NCBI RefSeq assembly: GCF_004799035.1
Contig: NZ_MWIO01000013.1
Coordinates: 124,001-188,000, forward strand
Direction of reading: 5' to 3'
DNA: 64,000 nt
DNA from: Rhodanobacter lindaniclasticus
GTDB taxonomy: Bacteria; Pseudomonadota; Gammaproteobacteria; Xanthomonadales; Rhodanobacteraceae
The position numbers were made by a program, and so were the translations under genes. The notes under the pieces are model-generated. The model was given only the letters and a program-made list of their open reading frames with translations, was not told the origin of the DNA and searched no databases. Positions 25,897 to 34,990 of the stretch are shown one piece after another; position 1 is the first letter of the stretch, and every line of letters starts with the position of its first letter.

Positions 25897-27618
25897 TCAG
25901 AACTCCTTCCATGCACCGGCCGCGGCGGCGTCCGCCTCGGCCACCGCGCGCGCCGGCTGCGCCTTGCGCACGGCGGCGAACACGGCCTCGGTCTCCACCG
26001 CGACGGCTGCCACCGGCGCCTTCGCCGGCGCCGCCTGGCCGCTGTCGGCGACCTGGAAGAACGCCACCTGGCGCGCCAGTTCGTCCGCCTGCTCGTGCAT
26101 CGCGCGGGCGGCGGCCGAGGCTTCCTCGACCAGCGCGGCGTTCTGCTGGGTCATCTCGTCCATCTGCATCACGGCGTTGTTGACCTGATCGATGCCGGCA
26201 GACTGCTCATGGCTGGCCGCGGCGATCTCGGCCACGATGTCGGTGACTTTCTTCACGCTGTCGACGATCTCGGCCAGCGCCTTGCCTGACTGGTTGACCA
26301 GCTCGGAACCGGTACGCACCTTTTCCTCGCTGTCGCTGATCAGGCCCTTGATCTCCTTCGCCGCGCCGGCGCTGCGCTGGGCCAGGCTGCGTACCTCGGT
26401 GGCCACCACGGCGAAGCCGCGGCCCTGCTCGCCGGCGCGCGCCGCTTCCACCGCGGCGTTGAGCGCCAGCAGGTTGGTCTGGAAGGCGATCTCCTGGATC
26501 AGCCCCACGATGTCGCCGATCTTGCGGCTGGAGGCGTCGATCTCGGTCATCGCCGCGATCGCCTTGCAGGCGACTTCGCCGCCGCGCTCGGCCTGTTCGC
26601 GCGCGCCGCGGGCGAGCTGGTTGGCGTGGCTGGCGTTCTCCGCGTTCTGCTTCACGGTGGAAGTCATCTCCTCCATCGACGAGGCGGTTTCCTCCAGGCT
26701 GGAGGCCTGCTCCTGCGTGCGCTGGCTGAGGTCGTCGTTGCCGCGCGCGATCTGCTGCGCGGCCGTGCTCACCGCATCCGAGCCAAGCCGCACTTCGCCC
26801 ACGATCTCGCTGAGGTGCTGGTCCATGTTGCGGAAGGCGAGCAGCAGGCGACCGAACTCGTCCTTGCGGTTCACGCGGATGTCATGGCCCAGCTTGCCCT
26901 CGCCGATCTGGTCGGCGATCTTCACCGCATGGTGCAAGGCGCCGGTGATCGAGCGGATCAGCCGCACCGCCACGAACAGCGCCAGCAGCAGGCCGGCGAT
27001 CAGTGCCGCCAGCGTGGTGGTCTGCACGAAGCGGTAGCGCTTGACCTGCGACTGGTAGATGTCACGCACTTCGTCGCTCTGCGCGGTGACCAGCTTGTCC
27101 AGTGCGTCCTGGCGCATCATCAGCAACGGGCGCAGCTGCATGTCCATCATGTCGGCGGTGCCGGTGTCGCTGGAATTGAGGCCGTCGTAGATCTCCTTCA
27201 GCGCATCGCTGTAATCCCCCGTGGTGTCGTTGTAGTCCTTGTATTTCTTGGCGACCTCCGGGCTCAGATGAATGGCGGCCAGTTGCTTGTTGACCGCCGC
27301 GATATCCTTCTGGATCTGCTCGGACTCGGCGACCTTCTGTTTCACCTGGTTGGGCTTGTCGATCGCGCCGGCGGCCTCGCCCAGCACGATGAAATTCAGC
27401 AGCGACTTGGCGCGCAGCTGGCCCATCAGGCTGGCCGGCACCATCGCCTCCTCGTAACTCGTGCGCATGCCCTCGTTCTGCCAGGACATCACGCCCAGGC
27501 CGATCGCCGCACCGGCCACCAGCATCGCGCCGAGCAGCGCGAACACGCCGATCAGGCGCGCCTTGACGGTTAGGGTGGGCACCTTGGCGAAACGTGCCAG
27601 CACTTTCTTGATCTTCAT
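25897..27618 (-). CDS. Methyl-accepting chemotaxis protein with 4-helix-bundle sensor
   Basis: A 573-residue chemoreceptor. Layout: membrane helix (about residues 21-45), a periplasmic helical ligand domain of roughly 145 residues (4HB_MCP type), second helix (about 195-217), HAMP (about 218-270) and a cytoplasmic signalling hairpin whose tip is [20 protein letters not shown]. Methylation-helix Glu/Gln pairs are visible in [18 protein letters not shown]. The chain ends AAAGAWKEF, a CheR-type pentapeptide tether. The ATG at 27618 has GGGGA upstream; another ATG lies at 27624. The ligand cannot be told from sequence. Confidence 0.93.
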   Translation of the reverse strand: MKIKKVLARFAKVPTLTVKARLIGVFALLGAMLVAGAAIGLGVMSWQNEGMRTSYEEAMVPASLMGQLRAKSLLNFIVLGEAAGAIDKPNQVKQKVAESEQIQKDIAAVNKQLAAIHLSPEVAKKYKDYNDTTGDYSDALKEIYDGLNSSDTGTADMMDMQLRPLLMMRQDALDKLVTAQSDEVRDIYQSQVKRYRFVQTTTLAALIAGLLLALFVAVRLIRSITGALHHAVKIADQIGEGKLGHDIRVNRKDEFGRLLLAFRNMDQHLSEIVGEVRLGSDAVSTAAQQIARGNDDLSQRTQEQASSLEETASSMEEMTSTVKQNAENASHANQLARGAREQAERGGEVACKAIAAMTEIDASSRKIGDIVGLIQEIAFQTNLLALNAAVEAARAGEQGRGFAVVATEVRSLAQRSAGAAKEIKGLISDSEEKVRTGSELVNQSGKALAEIVDSVKKVTDIVAEIAAASHEQSAGIDQVNNAVMQMDEMTQQNAALVEEASAAARAMHEQADELARQVAFFQVADSGQAAPAKAPVAAVAVETEAVFAAVRKAQPARAVAEADAAAAGAWKEF

Positions 27619-27632
27619 GAGCATTCCCCGAT

Positions 27633-28139
27633 TCAGGCGGCAACTTCGACTTCGCGGACATGCGGCAGCGCCGCGTCCAGGGTTTCCACGTCTTCCGGAC
27701 GCATCAGCTTGTCCACGTCCAGCAGCATCACCATGCGTTCGACATGGGTGGCCAGACCTTTCAGGTAGCGGGTGTCCACGACGGCGCCCATGTCGGGCAC
27801 CGGCTTGATCGCGGACGGGTCGATGTCGACCACGTCGGAGACGGCATCCACCACGATGCCGAACAACCGCTCGGCGACCGCCACGATGATCACCACCGTG
27901 CTGTCGCCATAGCTCTCGCGCTCCAGGCCGAAGCGCAGGCGCAGGTCCATGATCGGCACGATCGCGCCGCGCAGGTTGAGCACGCCGAGCAGGTGGTCGG
28001 GCGTCTGCGGGATGCGCGTCACGCGCGACCAGCCGCGGATCTCGCGCACCGACAGGATGTCGACGCCGTACTCCTCGCCCGCCAGGTTGAACGTCAGCTG
28101 CTGCACCGTCGGTGCCGCGCCATCGGTGTTCTCGTGCAT
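27633..28139 (-). CDS. cheW: Chemotaxis coupling protein CheW
   Basis: A 168-residue CheW linking receptors to CheA. The domain carries [39 protein letters not shown] and [12 protein letters not shown], all typical. A short C-terminal extension ends REVEVAA. It has its own sigma-28-like promoter at 28191-28217 and is followed 14 bp later by the second receptor gene. A second, more divergent CheW is at 34980. Confidence 0.95.
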   Translation of the reverse strand: MHENTDGAAPTVQQLTFNLAGEEYGVDILSVREIRGWSRVTRIPQTPDHLLGVLNLRGAIVPIMDLRLRFGLERESYGDSTVVIIVAVAERLFGIVVDAVSDVVDIDPSAIKPVPDMGAVVDTRYLKGLATHVERMVMLLDVDKLMRPEDVETLDAALPHVREVEVAA

Positions 28140-28190
28140 GAGCCTGCTACCTCGTGATGGGCGATTGCGGTCGCCGTGCCGCCATCACCT

Positions 28191-28217
28191 GTGTCGGCAC
28201 GGCGACAGGAAACTTGA
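28191..28217 (-). promoter_or_regulatory. Sigma-28 (FliA)-like promoter of cheW
   Basis: On the minus strand TCAAGTTT (28217-28210), 11 bp, then GCCGACAC (28198-28191). The match to TAAAGTTT-N11-GCCGATAA is 7/8 and 6/8 with exact spacing. It is 52 bp upstream of the cheW ATG, in a 190-bp gap with no gene. Confidence 0.6.
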
Positions 28218-28329
28218 GCGGAAAGCGGACGCGGCCGCTGCTGCCGCGCCGTGCGGAAGACGGGCGCGGTCCCGCCATCGGGCGGCCGCTGGCAGGCAAG
28301 CGCCCGGGGGGGGACCGCGAAACGGAGAA

Positions 28330-30042
28330 TCAGAACTCGGTCCAGGCGCCGGCGGCCGCCGCGCGCCGCGGCGCCGGCTCGGCAGCACGAGCCACCGCCT
28401 TGCGCGGCAGCTCCACCACGCGTGCCGATTCCGGCGCCGCGACGGGCGCTTGCGCATCGGACGGTGCGCCGCCGAGCTGGAAGAACCTCATCTGCCGCTG
28501 CAGTTCCAGCGCCTGTTCCTGCATCGCCCGCGCGGCGGCGGCGGCCTCCTCGACCAGCGCCGCGTTCTGCTGGGTGACCTCGTCCATCTGCATCACGGCG
28601 CGGTTGACCTGGTCGATGCCGGCGGACTGCTCGTGGCTGGCCGCAGCGATCTCGGCAACGATGTCGGTGACTTTCTTGACGCTCTCCACGATGCCGGTCA
28701 GCGCCGCGCCGGACTGGTCGACCAGCGCGCTGCCGGCCTGCACCCGCTGCACGCTTTCGTTGATCAGCCCCTTGATCTCCTTCGCCGCCGCCGCGCTGCG
28801 CTGGGACAGGCTGCGCACCTCGCTGGCCACCACGGCGAAGCCGCGGCCCTGCTCGCCGGCACGCGCGGCTTCCACCGCGGCGTTGAGCGACAGCAGGTTG
28901 GTCTGGAACGCGATCTCGTCGATCAGCCCCACGATGTCGGCGATCTTGCGGCTGGAGGCATTGATCTCGTCCATCGCCGCCACCGCCTGCGCGGCCACCT
29001 CGCCGCCGCGCTCGGCCTGCTCGCGCGCGCCGCTGGCCAGCTGGTTGGCGTAGCTGGCGTTCTCGGCGTTCTGCTTCACGGTGGAGGTCATCTCCTCCAT
29101 CGAGGCGGCGGTTTCCTCCAGGCTGGAGGCCTGCTCCTGCGTGCGCTGGCTGAGGTCGTCGTTGCCCTTGGCGATCTGCTGCGCTGCGCTGCTCACCGCC
29201 TCCGAGCCATGTTGCACTTCGCCCACGATGCCGGTCAGCCGGTCGCGCATGCGGGCCAATTCGGCCAGCAGGCTGCCGGCGGCAAACGTCTTGCCACCGT
29301 CGTCCTTGCCCAGGTCGCCGTTGGCGATGCGCGTGGCCATGGCCACCGCGAAACCCGGCTCTCCGCCGATGCTGCGACGGATGCTGCGCATCGACAGCCA
29401 CACCAGCCCGATCACCAGCAATGCCAGCAATCCCGCCTTGCCCAGGTTCAGTGCGAGGGTCTGGCGGAACTGCGCATCAATGTCGTCGAAATAGGCGCCA
29501 GCGCCGAAGTGCATGCCCCACGGCTGATAGCGCTCGGAGTAGGTGACCTTGCCCACGATCTTCTTGCTGCTGGGCTTGAGCCAGTCGTAGTAGGTCAGCC
29601 CGCCGCCGTCCTTCATGTCGATGGCATGCATCGCCTGGAAGATCGCCTTGCCATTCTGGTCGGTCATGTCGCGCACGCTGGTGCCGAGCTTGTCCAGCAT
29701 CACCGGGTGCGAGGTCAACGTGTAATTGTCGTCGAATGCGAAGACGTAGCCGGCACCCTTGTTCCACTGCATGTCGTGGATCTGGGCGAGCGCGCGCTTC
29801 TGCGCCTCCGCCTCGCTGAACTCGCCCTTGCCCGCGCGCTCGTGGAACGCGGCAGCCACCGACACGGCCGACTCGATCTGGCTGCGCAACAGGCTCTGGA
29901 GCCCGTCCATCTGACCGGCGCGATTTTGCAGCGCATTCATCACGGTGAGGCCGAACAGCCCCAGCACGACCACCGACACGACCAGCACCAGCCGTGCGTT
30001 CAGGCTGAGCCGATCAAAGAAACCGCGTATCGCCGACAACAT
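28330..30042 (-). CDS. Methyl-accepting chemotaxis protein with single Cache sensor
   Basis: A 570-residue chemoreceptor. The start at 30042 has GAGG 8 bp upstream. A membrane helix (about residues 14-35) is followed by a periplasmic single-Cache domain (about 36-190; [16 protein letters not shown], then [14 protein letters not shown] and [14 protein letters not shown]), then a second helix, a short HAMP region and the signalling hairpin ([20 protein letters not shown]). The chain ends AAAGAWTEF, a CheR-type tether. Its cytoplasmic half is close to that of the receptor at 25897, suggesting duplication with exchange of sensor. A weak GCCGACGA upstream is not a convincing promoter. Confidence 0.93.
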   Translation of the reverse strand: MLSAIRGFFDRLSLNARLVLVVSVVVLGLFGLTVMNALQNRAGQMDGLQSLLRSQIESAVSVAAAFHERAGKGEFSEAEAQKRALAQIHDMQWNKGAGYVFAFDDNYTLTSHPVMLDKLGTSVRDMTDQNGKAIFQAMHAIDMKDGGGLTYYDWLKPSSKKIVGKVTYSERYQPWGMHFGAGAYFDDIDAQFRQTLALNLGKAGLLALLVIGLVWLSMRSIRRSIGGEPGFAVAMATRIANGDLGKDDGGKTFAAGSLLAELARMRDRLTGIVGEVQHGSEAVSSAAQQIAKGNDDLSQRTQEQASSLEETAASMEEMTSTVKQNAENASYANQLASGAREQAERGGEVAAQAVAAMDEINASSRKIADIVGLIDEIAFQTNLLSLNAAVEAARAGEQGRGFAVVASEVRSLSQRSAAAAKEIKGLINESVQRVQAGSALVDQSGAALTGIVESVKKVTDIVAEIAAASHEQSAGIDQVNRAVMQMDEVTQQNAALVEEAAAAARAMQEQALELQRQMRFFQLGGAPSDAQAPVAAPESARVVELPRKAVARAAEPAPRRAAAAGAWTEF

Positions 30043-30189
30043 CTCGAACACCTCGAAGAGAAGGCCCGCCGGCCACCATGACCGCGCGGGGCGGCGCGCA
30101 GAGGCGCCGTAACACTCGCCGGCGAACGCATCCGGGTTCGTCGGCACTTTTCATGAAACACGCATGGCGCGTGGCCGCGGCTGCGGCGC

Positions 30190-32190
30190 TCACGCCGCCT
30201 TGCTGCGCTGGCCCAACCGCACCACCCCACATACATCCACGATCAGCGCCACCGAGCCATCACTGAGGATGGTGGCGCCCGAAATGCCCTGCACGCGCTG
30301 GTAATGCGCCTCCAGCGACTTCACCACCGCCTGTTGCTGGCCGAGCAGGTCATCCACCAGCAGGCCCACGCGGCGCCCCTCTTCCTCGACCACCACCACG
30401 ATGCCGCGCTCGATCTCGGTGATCGCCGCGTTGCAGCCGAACGCGCGGTGCAGGCGCATGATCGGCAGGTACTCGTTGCGGAAATGGAACACCTCGCCGC
30501 CGCCGGCGATCTTGCGCACCATCTCCGGGCGCAGCCGCAGCGATTCGACGATGGAGATCAGCGGCACGATGTAGCGCTCCTCGCCCACCGCGGTGACCAG
30601 GCCGTCGATGATGGCCAGCGTGAGCGGCAGGGCGATGGTGAACACGCTGCCCTTGCCGCTCTGGCTGCGCACGCCGACGCTGCCGCCGAGGTCGCGCACG
30701 TTGCGGCGCACGACATCCATGCCCACGCCGCGGCCGGACAGGTCGGTGGCCTGCGCGGCGGTGGAGAAGCCCGGCTGGAAGATCAGCTCGGCCACCTCGG
30801 CATCGTCCACTTCCTGGCCGGGGCGGATCAGGCCGCGCTGCTCGGCCTTGGCCACGATGGCGGCGCGATTGAGGCCGGCGCCGTCGTCGCTGATCTGCAC
30901 CACGATGTTGCCGCCTTCGTGGTAGGCGTCCAGCCGCAAGGTGCCGGTTTCGTTCTTGCCGGCGGCGCGGCGCTGCTCCGGCGATTCCAGGCCGTGGTCG
31001 ATCGCGTTGCGCACCAGGTGCACCAGCGGATCGCCGATCTTTTCCAGCACCGTCTTGTCCAGCTCGGTGTGCTCGCCGTGCAGCTCCAGCTTCACCTGCT
31101 TGCCGAGCTTGCGCTCCAGGTCGCGCACCAGCCGCGGGAAGCGGTTGAACACCGAACCGATCGGCAGCATGCGGATGCGCATCACGCTCTCCTGCAGCTC
31201 GCGCGTGTTGCGCTCCAGCTGCAGCAGGCCCTCGCGCAGGCGTTCGAGCTGCGAGGGATGGAAATGTTCGCCGATGTCGCTGAGCATCGACTGGGTGATC
31301 ACCAGCTCGCCCATCATGTTGATCAGCGCATCGACCTTGTCGATGCCGACGCGGATCGAGCTGCCCTCGCTGCTTGCGGCCGCCGTCTCGCGGACCGGGC
31401 GCGGCGCGCTGGCGGCGGGTGCAGCGACGGGTGGCGCGACAGCGACCGGCGCGACGGGTGCAGCGGATGCAGCCGGAGCGATCGGCTCGATCGCCAGCTC
31501 GCAATCGCCCTCGACCCAGTCGAACACCGCGGCCACCTCGGCGCGCGCCACGGCACCATGCAGGCGCAGTTCCCAGCCCAGCCAGCACTGGCCCGGATCG
31601 AGCTCCGCCAGCTGCGTCGGCGCAGCGTCGACCACGAACGCACGGCACACGTCGAGCCGACCCAGCTGCTGCAGTTCGCGGAACAGGCGCAGCGGATCGT
31701 TGCCGGTCTGCAACAGGTGCGGCAAGGCCACGAAGCGGATCGCCCAGCCGTCCACGCTCGCTGCCGCGGCTGTCGTCGCGGCCGGCGCGGGGGCCGCCTC
31801 GCCGCTGACCAGGCGCACCAGTTCGCCGCGCAGCGCCTCGCTGTCGGCGTCGGCCGCGGGCAGGCCGTGGCTGGTGTGGTCGAGCATCGCGCGCAGGCAA
31901 TCCACCGAGCGCAACAGCAGGTCGATCAGTTCGCCGTCCACGCCGCGACGTTCGCTGCGCACTTCCTCCAGCAACGATTCGGCCACGTGGGTGAACGCGG
32001 CCACCTCGGCAAAGCCGAACGTGGCCGCGCCGCCCTTGATCGAGTGCGCGGCACGGAAGATGGTGTGCACCAGCTCATGGTCGGTCGAGCCCGAATCCAG
32101 CGCGAGCAACGCCGCCTCCATCGCGTCCAGCCCTTCCAGGCTCTCCTCGAAAAAGGTCTTGTGGAACTGGGTCAGGTCGACGGCGCCCAT
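30190..32190 (-). CDS. cheA: Chemotaxis histidine kinase CheA (set 1)
   Basis: A 666-residue hybrid-free CheA. The P1 domain carries phospho-acceptor His49 (FRAAHSIKGGAATFG). A second domain (about residues 145-240; WAIRFVALPHLLQTGNDPLRL) replaces a classical P2. After an Ala/Pro linker come the P3 dimerisation helices, the P4 kinase (VRNAIDHGLESPEQR, then DDGAGLN, GFSTA and GRGVGMDVV) and the CheW-like P5. It phosphorylates CheY and CheB. It is distinct from the CheA at 37243 in the P1-P3 region. It lies downstream of a cheY and a STAS gene. Confidence 0.95.
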   Translation of the reverse strand: MGAVDLTQFHKTFFEESLEGLDAMEAALLALDSGSTDHELVHTIFRAAHSIKGGAATFGFAEVAAFTHVAESLLEEVRSERRGVDGELIDLLLRSVDCLRAMLDHTSHGLPAADADSEALRGELVRLVSGEAAPAPAATTAAAASVDGWAIRFVALPHLLQTGNDPLRLFRELQQLGRLDVCRAFVVDAAPTQLAELDPGQCWLGWELRLHGAVARAEVAAVFDWVEGDCELAIEPIAPAASAAPVAPVAVAPPVAAPAASAPRPVRETAAASSEGSSIRVGIDKVDALINMMGELVITQSMLSDIGEHFHPSQLERLREGLLQLERNTRELQESVMRIRMLPIGSVFNRFPRLVRDLERKLGKQVKLELHGEHTELDKTVLEKIGDPLVHLVRNAIDHGLESPEQRRAAGKNETGTLRLDAYHEGGNIVVQISDDGAGLNRAAIVAKAEQRGLIRPGQEVDDAEVAELIFQPGFSTAAQATDLSGRGVGMDVVRRNVRDLGGSVGVRSQSGKGSVFTIALPLTLAIIDGLVTAVGEERYIVPLISIVESLRLRPEMVRKIAGGGEVFHFRNEYLPIMRLHRAFGCNAAITEIERGIVVVVEEEGRRVGLLVDDLLGQQQAVVKSLEAHYQRVQGISGATILSDGSVALIVDVCGVVRLGQRSKAA

Positions 32191-32200
32191 CGGTATTCCT

Positions 32201-32563
32201 TCAGCCGAGCACGCGCTTGACGGTGGCCAGCAGCTGTTCGGGGTCGAACGGCTTGACCAGCCAGCCGGTGGCGCCGGCGGCCTTGCCTTCCATCTTCTTC
32301 TCGGTATGCGATTCGGTGGTCAGCATCAGGATCGGCACGCCCTTGTACGCATCCAGCGCGCGCAGCTGGCGCACCATCGCGATGCCGTCCATCACCGGCA
32401 TGTTGACGTCCGCCAGCACCAGCTCGAACGCGTTGCCGCGGGCGGCATCCAGCGCCAGCTGGCCGTTCTCCGCCTCGGTCACCTCGTGGCCGGCGCCACG
32501 CAGGGTGAAGGCCACCATGCCCCGCATCGAGGCCGAATCGTCTACCGCGAGAATCTTTGCCAT
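32201..32563 (-). CDS. cheY: CheY-like single-domain response regulator (set 1)
   Basis: A 120-residue receiver domain. The acidic pocket is VDDS, phospho-acceptor Asp52 is in LADVNMPVMDG, and the switch residues are Thr82/Thr83 (MLTTE) and Lys104 (VKPF). It begins MAKILAVDDSASMRGMV, like the CheY types that accompany STAS-containing chemosensory operons. GAGGT precedes the start codon at 32563. It lies between the STAS gene and cheA. It differs from the flagellar CheY at 39727, so it may act as a phosphate sink or drive another output. Confidence 0.92.
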   Translation of the reverse strand: MAKILAVDDSASMRGMVAFTLRGAGHEVTEAENGQLALDAARGNAFELVLADVNMPVMDGIAMVRQLRALDAYKGVPILMLTTESHTEKKMEGKAAGATGWLVKPFDPEQLLATVKRVLG

Positions 32564-32577
32564 GCTGCCACCTCGTA

Positions 32578-32913
32578 TCAGGCCGACGTTGCCGTCGGCA
32601 GGTTCAATGACTGTTCCAGCCCGAGCAGGGCCGCGGCCTCGTGCAGGACCTCGTTGGTGCCGCGCCAGGCCAGCGCGCCGCCGTTGTGCTCCAGCTCGCG
32701 CCGGAACAACACCAGCAACTGCAGGGCCGCGGTATCGATGCGCTCGAGCGCCTGCGCGTCGATCACGATGTCGCCGTGCTGCAGGACCTGCTGCAGTTGC
32801 GCCTTCAAAGCCGCCTGCGCGGCCAACCGGCAATCCGCCGGCAGGCAGACCACCGCAGCCTCGTCGGCCACCGCTGTTGGCTGCTTGTTCTTCGCTGCCC
32901 GCTTGCCGCCCAT
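32578..32913 (-). CDS. STAS-domain protein with Thr at the phospho-Ser position
   Basis: A 111-residue STAS-domain protein and the first gene of chemosensory set 1. A lysine-rich N-terminus (MGGKRAAKNK) leads to the domain core HGDIVIDAQALERIDTAALQ. Thr61 stands where anti-sigma antagonists have the phosphorylated Ser, so regulation by a Ser kinase may be altered or lost. Similar proteins head chemosensory operons in other gammaproteobacteria. The sigma-28-like promoter at 32955-32981 lies 42 bp upstream. Confidence 0.85.
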   Translation of the reverse strand: MGGKRAAKNKQPTAVADEAAVVCLPADCRLAAQAALKAQLQQVLQHGDIVIDAQALERIDTAALQLLVLFRRELEHNGGALAWRGTNEVLHEAAALLGLEQSLNLPTATSA

Positions 32914-32954
32914 TTCGATGACTCCGTTCGCGCCGTTGTGCGCCGACGCTTGCT

Positions 32955-32981
32955 CTATCGGCCGCCAGCCGAATCGCTTTA
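32955..32981 (-). promoter_or_regulatory. Sigma-28 (FliA) promoter of the STAS-cheY-cheA operon
   Basis: On the minus strand TAAA (32981-32978), 15 bp, then GCCGATAG (32962-32955). The consensus is TAAA-N15-GCCGATAA, so this is the best sigma-28 site in the window, one mismatch in twelve. It lies 42 bp upstream of the STAS ATG in the divergent gap with the FliK-like gene. Confidence 0.8.
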
Positions 32982-33032
32982 GCGCGCCGTGCCATCCGCA
33001 GGAGCGCGCTCAAGTATTCCCGCCAGCGGCCG

Positions 33033-34238
33033 ATGACCTTCGCGACCACCACCCTTCCCGTCCGCGCCAGGCGCAGGAACTTACGCTTGAACATCCCACC
33101 GATCAGCCTCGCCGCGCTTACCTGGGCTGGTGCCGCCTCCGGCACCACCGCCCAGAGCTGGCGCATCGGCACGGTGCTGGCGGCGCGCCCGCTGGGCGTG
33201 AACCCGCAAGGCCTGCTGGTGTTGCAGATCGGCGCGCTCACGGTGGAGGCGGACGTCTCGCACAGCCAGTTGCCGGCCCAGTTCCAGGTGCGCGTGCTGA
33301 GCCTGGGCGCGCAGCCGCAACTGGAGGTGCTCAGCCAGGCGGCGGACCCCACGTTTCAGCGCATGCTGCGCGAACGCCTTCCGCAGCAGAACGGCTACAC
33401 GCCGCTGCTCTCCACGCTCTCCGCGCTGGCCCAGCGGCCGGCGCTGCGCCAGTTGCCGGCCGACGTGCGCACCGCGCTGGCGGTGCTGGAACAGGCGCTG
33501 CGCACGCCGGCGGAAATCACCCGCGGCGACGGCCTGCGCGAGGCGATCCGGCGCAGCGGCCTGTTCTTCGAATCACGACTGCTGCAACCGCGCCCCGGCC
33601 AGCCGATGCCACCCGCCGACGACTGGAAAGGCGCCTTGCTGCGCCTGGCCAGCCTGCTCGACCGGCGCGCGCCGGCGCCGCCGCCATCGGATCGCGGCAA
33701 CGCCGCCCCACCCCTGCTGCAACGCGCGCTGCAGGCGCAGCCGCGACTGTCGTTGCCGTTGTTGCCCCCGCTGTCGTCCGGCGACGACGACGTGACGCAA
33801 CTGCTGCGCCGCCTGCACGGCGACGTCAAGGCCGCACTGGCACGCATCGAGGTGGCACAGCTCGACGCCAGCGCCCACCCCGCCTCGGCCTGGGTCATCG
33901 AGGTACCGTTGCTGGGCAAGGACGGCCACGACGTGCTGCAGATCAAGCTGGAGTTCGGCACCGACGGCGCCGAAGGCAGCAAGGGCTGGACCCTGGGTTT
34001 CGCGCTGGACCTGCCTCCGCTGGGTCCGGTACAGGGCGAGCTGCAATTGAACGAGCCGCGGCTGTCGGTGCGACTGTGGGCCGAGCGCATCGAAACCGCA
34101 CAGAAACTGGAGCGCCAGTTCACTCCGCTGCGCCAGCGCCTGGCTGCCTGCGGCGTGCTGCTCGACCAGCTGAGTTGCCAGGTCGGCATACCGCACCCAC
34201 CGGGCAGCAGTGCCCTGTTGCTCAAGGCCACCGCATGA
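33033..34238 (+). CDS. FliK-like hook-length-control domain protein
   Basis: A 401-residue protein. The C-terminal 130 residues match the Flg_hook domain of FliK (WVIEVPLLGKDGHDVLQIKLEF, then LDLPPLGPVQGELQLNEPRLSVRLWAERIETA). The N-terminal part is Leu/Pro/Ala-rich and helical. A canonical fliK is present elsewhere (51958), so this is a second copy. It lies on the plus strand against all its neighbours and overlaps the FlhB-like gene by ATGA. The pairing of a FliK-like and an FlhB-C-like protein resembles the ylqG-ylqH arrangement of Bacillus. Its role in export switching is inferred. Confidence 0.85.
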   Translation: MTFATTTLPVRARRRNLRLNIPPISLAALTWAGAASGTTAQSWRIGTVLAARPLGVNPQGLLVLQIGALTVEADVSHSQLPAQFQVRVLSLGAQPQLEVLSQAADPTFQRMLRERLPQQNGYTPLLSTLSALAQRPALRQLPADVRTALAVLEQALRTPAEITRGDGLREAIRRSGLFFESRLLQPRPGQPMPPADDWKGALLRLASLLDRRAPAPPPSDRGNAAPPLLQRALQAQPRLSLPLLPPLSSGDDDVTQLLRRLHGDVKAALARIEVAQLDASAHPASAWVIEVPLLGKDGHDVLQIKLEFGTDGAEGSKGWTLGFALDLPPLGPVQGELQLNEPRLSVRLWAERIETAQKLERQFTPLRQRLAACGVLLDQLSCQVGIPHPPGSSALLLKATA

Positions 34239-34486
34239 ACGAGCAGCCGCCACCGAAGCGGGTCAGTCTGCGTCTTGCCAGCGGCGGCGAAGAAACCGCG
34301 CCGATGTCGCCGCAGTCGCTGGAACTGCTGCTGGCCCGCGCCCGCGAGATGGGCGTGCCGCTGCACCACGACGCCCAGATCGCCGCCCTGCTGGCCACGT
34401 TGCGCCTGCGCGACGACATCCCCGTGCAGCTCTACGCCGCCGCCGCCTCGGTGCTGGCGACGATCTACGACGCGGCAGAAGAATAG
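34235..34486 (+). CDS. FlhB C-terminal-domain homologue (FlhX/YlqH-like)
   Basis: An 83-residue protein aligning with the cytoplasmic C-terminal domain of FlhB after its cleavage site: LLARAREMGVPLHHDAQIAALLATL parallels LAAQIRLVAASHRIPVVEAPPLARAL of FlhB here. The NPTH autocleavage motif is absent, as in other stand-alone members, some of which can stand in for the FlhB C-terminal fragment. Its start overlaps the FliK-like stop. A REP-like palindrome follows 30 bp downstream. Confidence 0.85.
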   Translation: MNEQPPPKRVSLRLASGGEETAPMSPQSLELLLARAREMGVPLHHDAQIAALLATLRLRDDIPVQLYAAAASVLATIYDAAEE

Positions 34487-34516
34487 GCGCGAGGCGTGCC
34501 GGCCGACCCGGAAACG

Positions 34517-34600
34517 GCAGGAGCCCGCTTGCGGGCGATGCCTTTGGCCGGGAATCGGGAATCGCGAAAACAAAAGCATCGCCCGCAAGCGGGCTCCTGC
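34517..34600. repeat. REP-like long palindrome, family B
   Basis: The arms GCAGGAGCCCGCTTGCGGGC (from 34517) and its reverse complement (ending 34600) enclose a loop with GGGAATCGGGAATCGCG. It lies between the convergent FlhB-like and DUF2802 genes. The element parallels 21554-21633, with T/A in place of C/G at the arm centre in both arms, a compensated change. Confidence 0.75.
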
Positions 34601-34636
34601 GGGAGCGCAACACCGGCACGCTGATTGCAGCCGATG

Positions 34637-34990
34637 TCAGGAACCGGCCGGATGCATCTGCATGACGAGCCGGGCCTCGTCGCGCGAGAGGCCGCAGCGA
34701 TTCACCAACTGGTCGAGGTCGGCGCCTTCGCGGGCCAGTTGCTGGGCCAGCTCGTAGGACTGGCGCGTGGGCGGCGGTTGCTGCTCGGCGTGGCGGATCT
34801 GCCGCTCGACGCGGCCGAGCGCGGCGACCAGCATCGAGGTCGGCACGTCGGTGAAGCTTCGGACGGCGTCCTGCGCCATCCGCTCGATGCGTTGTTGCAG
34901 TCGCTGCGACTGGCGCCAGAGGCTCAGCAATGCCGCCGCCTGCGCCAGCGCGAGCGCCAGCAGCAGCCCGATCCCGATCTCAAGCCACAT
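34637..34990 (-). CDS. DUF2802 family protein of chemotaxis operon
   Basis: A 117-residue protein with one N-terminal membrane helix (about residues 2-22, WLEIGIGLLLALALAQAAALL), then a basic helical stretch and a C-terminal helix-turn-helix-like part (YELAQQLAREGADLDQLVNRCGLSRDEARLV). The family typically follows cheW at the end of flagellar chemotaxis operons in gammaproteobacteria, as here, but its function is unknown. It overlaps cheW by 11 bp. Confidence 0.85.
   Translation of the reverse strand: MWLEIGIGLLLALALAQAAALLSLWRQSQRLQQRIERMAQDAVRSFTDVPTSMLVAALGRVERQIRHAEQQPPPTRQSYELAQQLAREGADLDQLVNRCGLSRDEARLVMQMHPAGS

Noticed and set aside
30121-30189. Possible sigma-28 promoter (GCCGACGA) before the Cache receptor at 30042
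   Set aside because: The -10 part is acceptable, but the eight bases 11 bp upstream match the -35 consensus at only three positions, all weakly informative.
30304-32220. 638-residue plus-strand open frame
   Set aside because: It is antisense to cheA with a His/Gln/Val-rich shadow composition and no recognisable motif.
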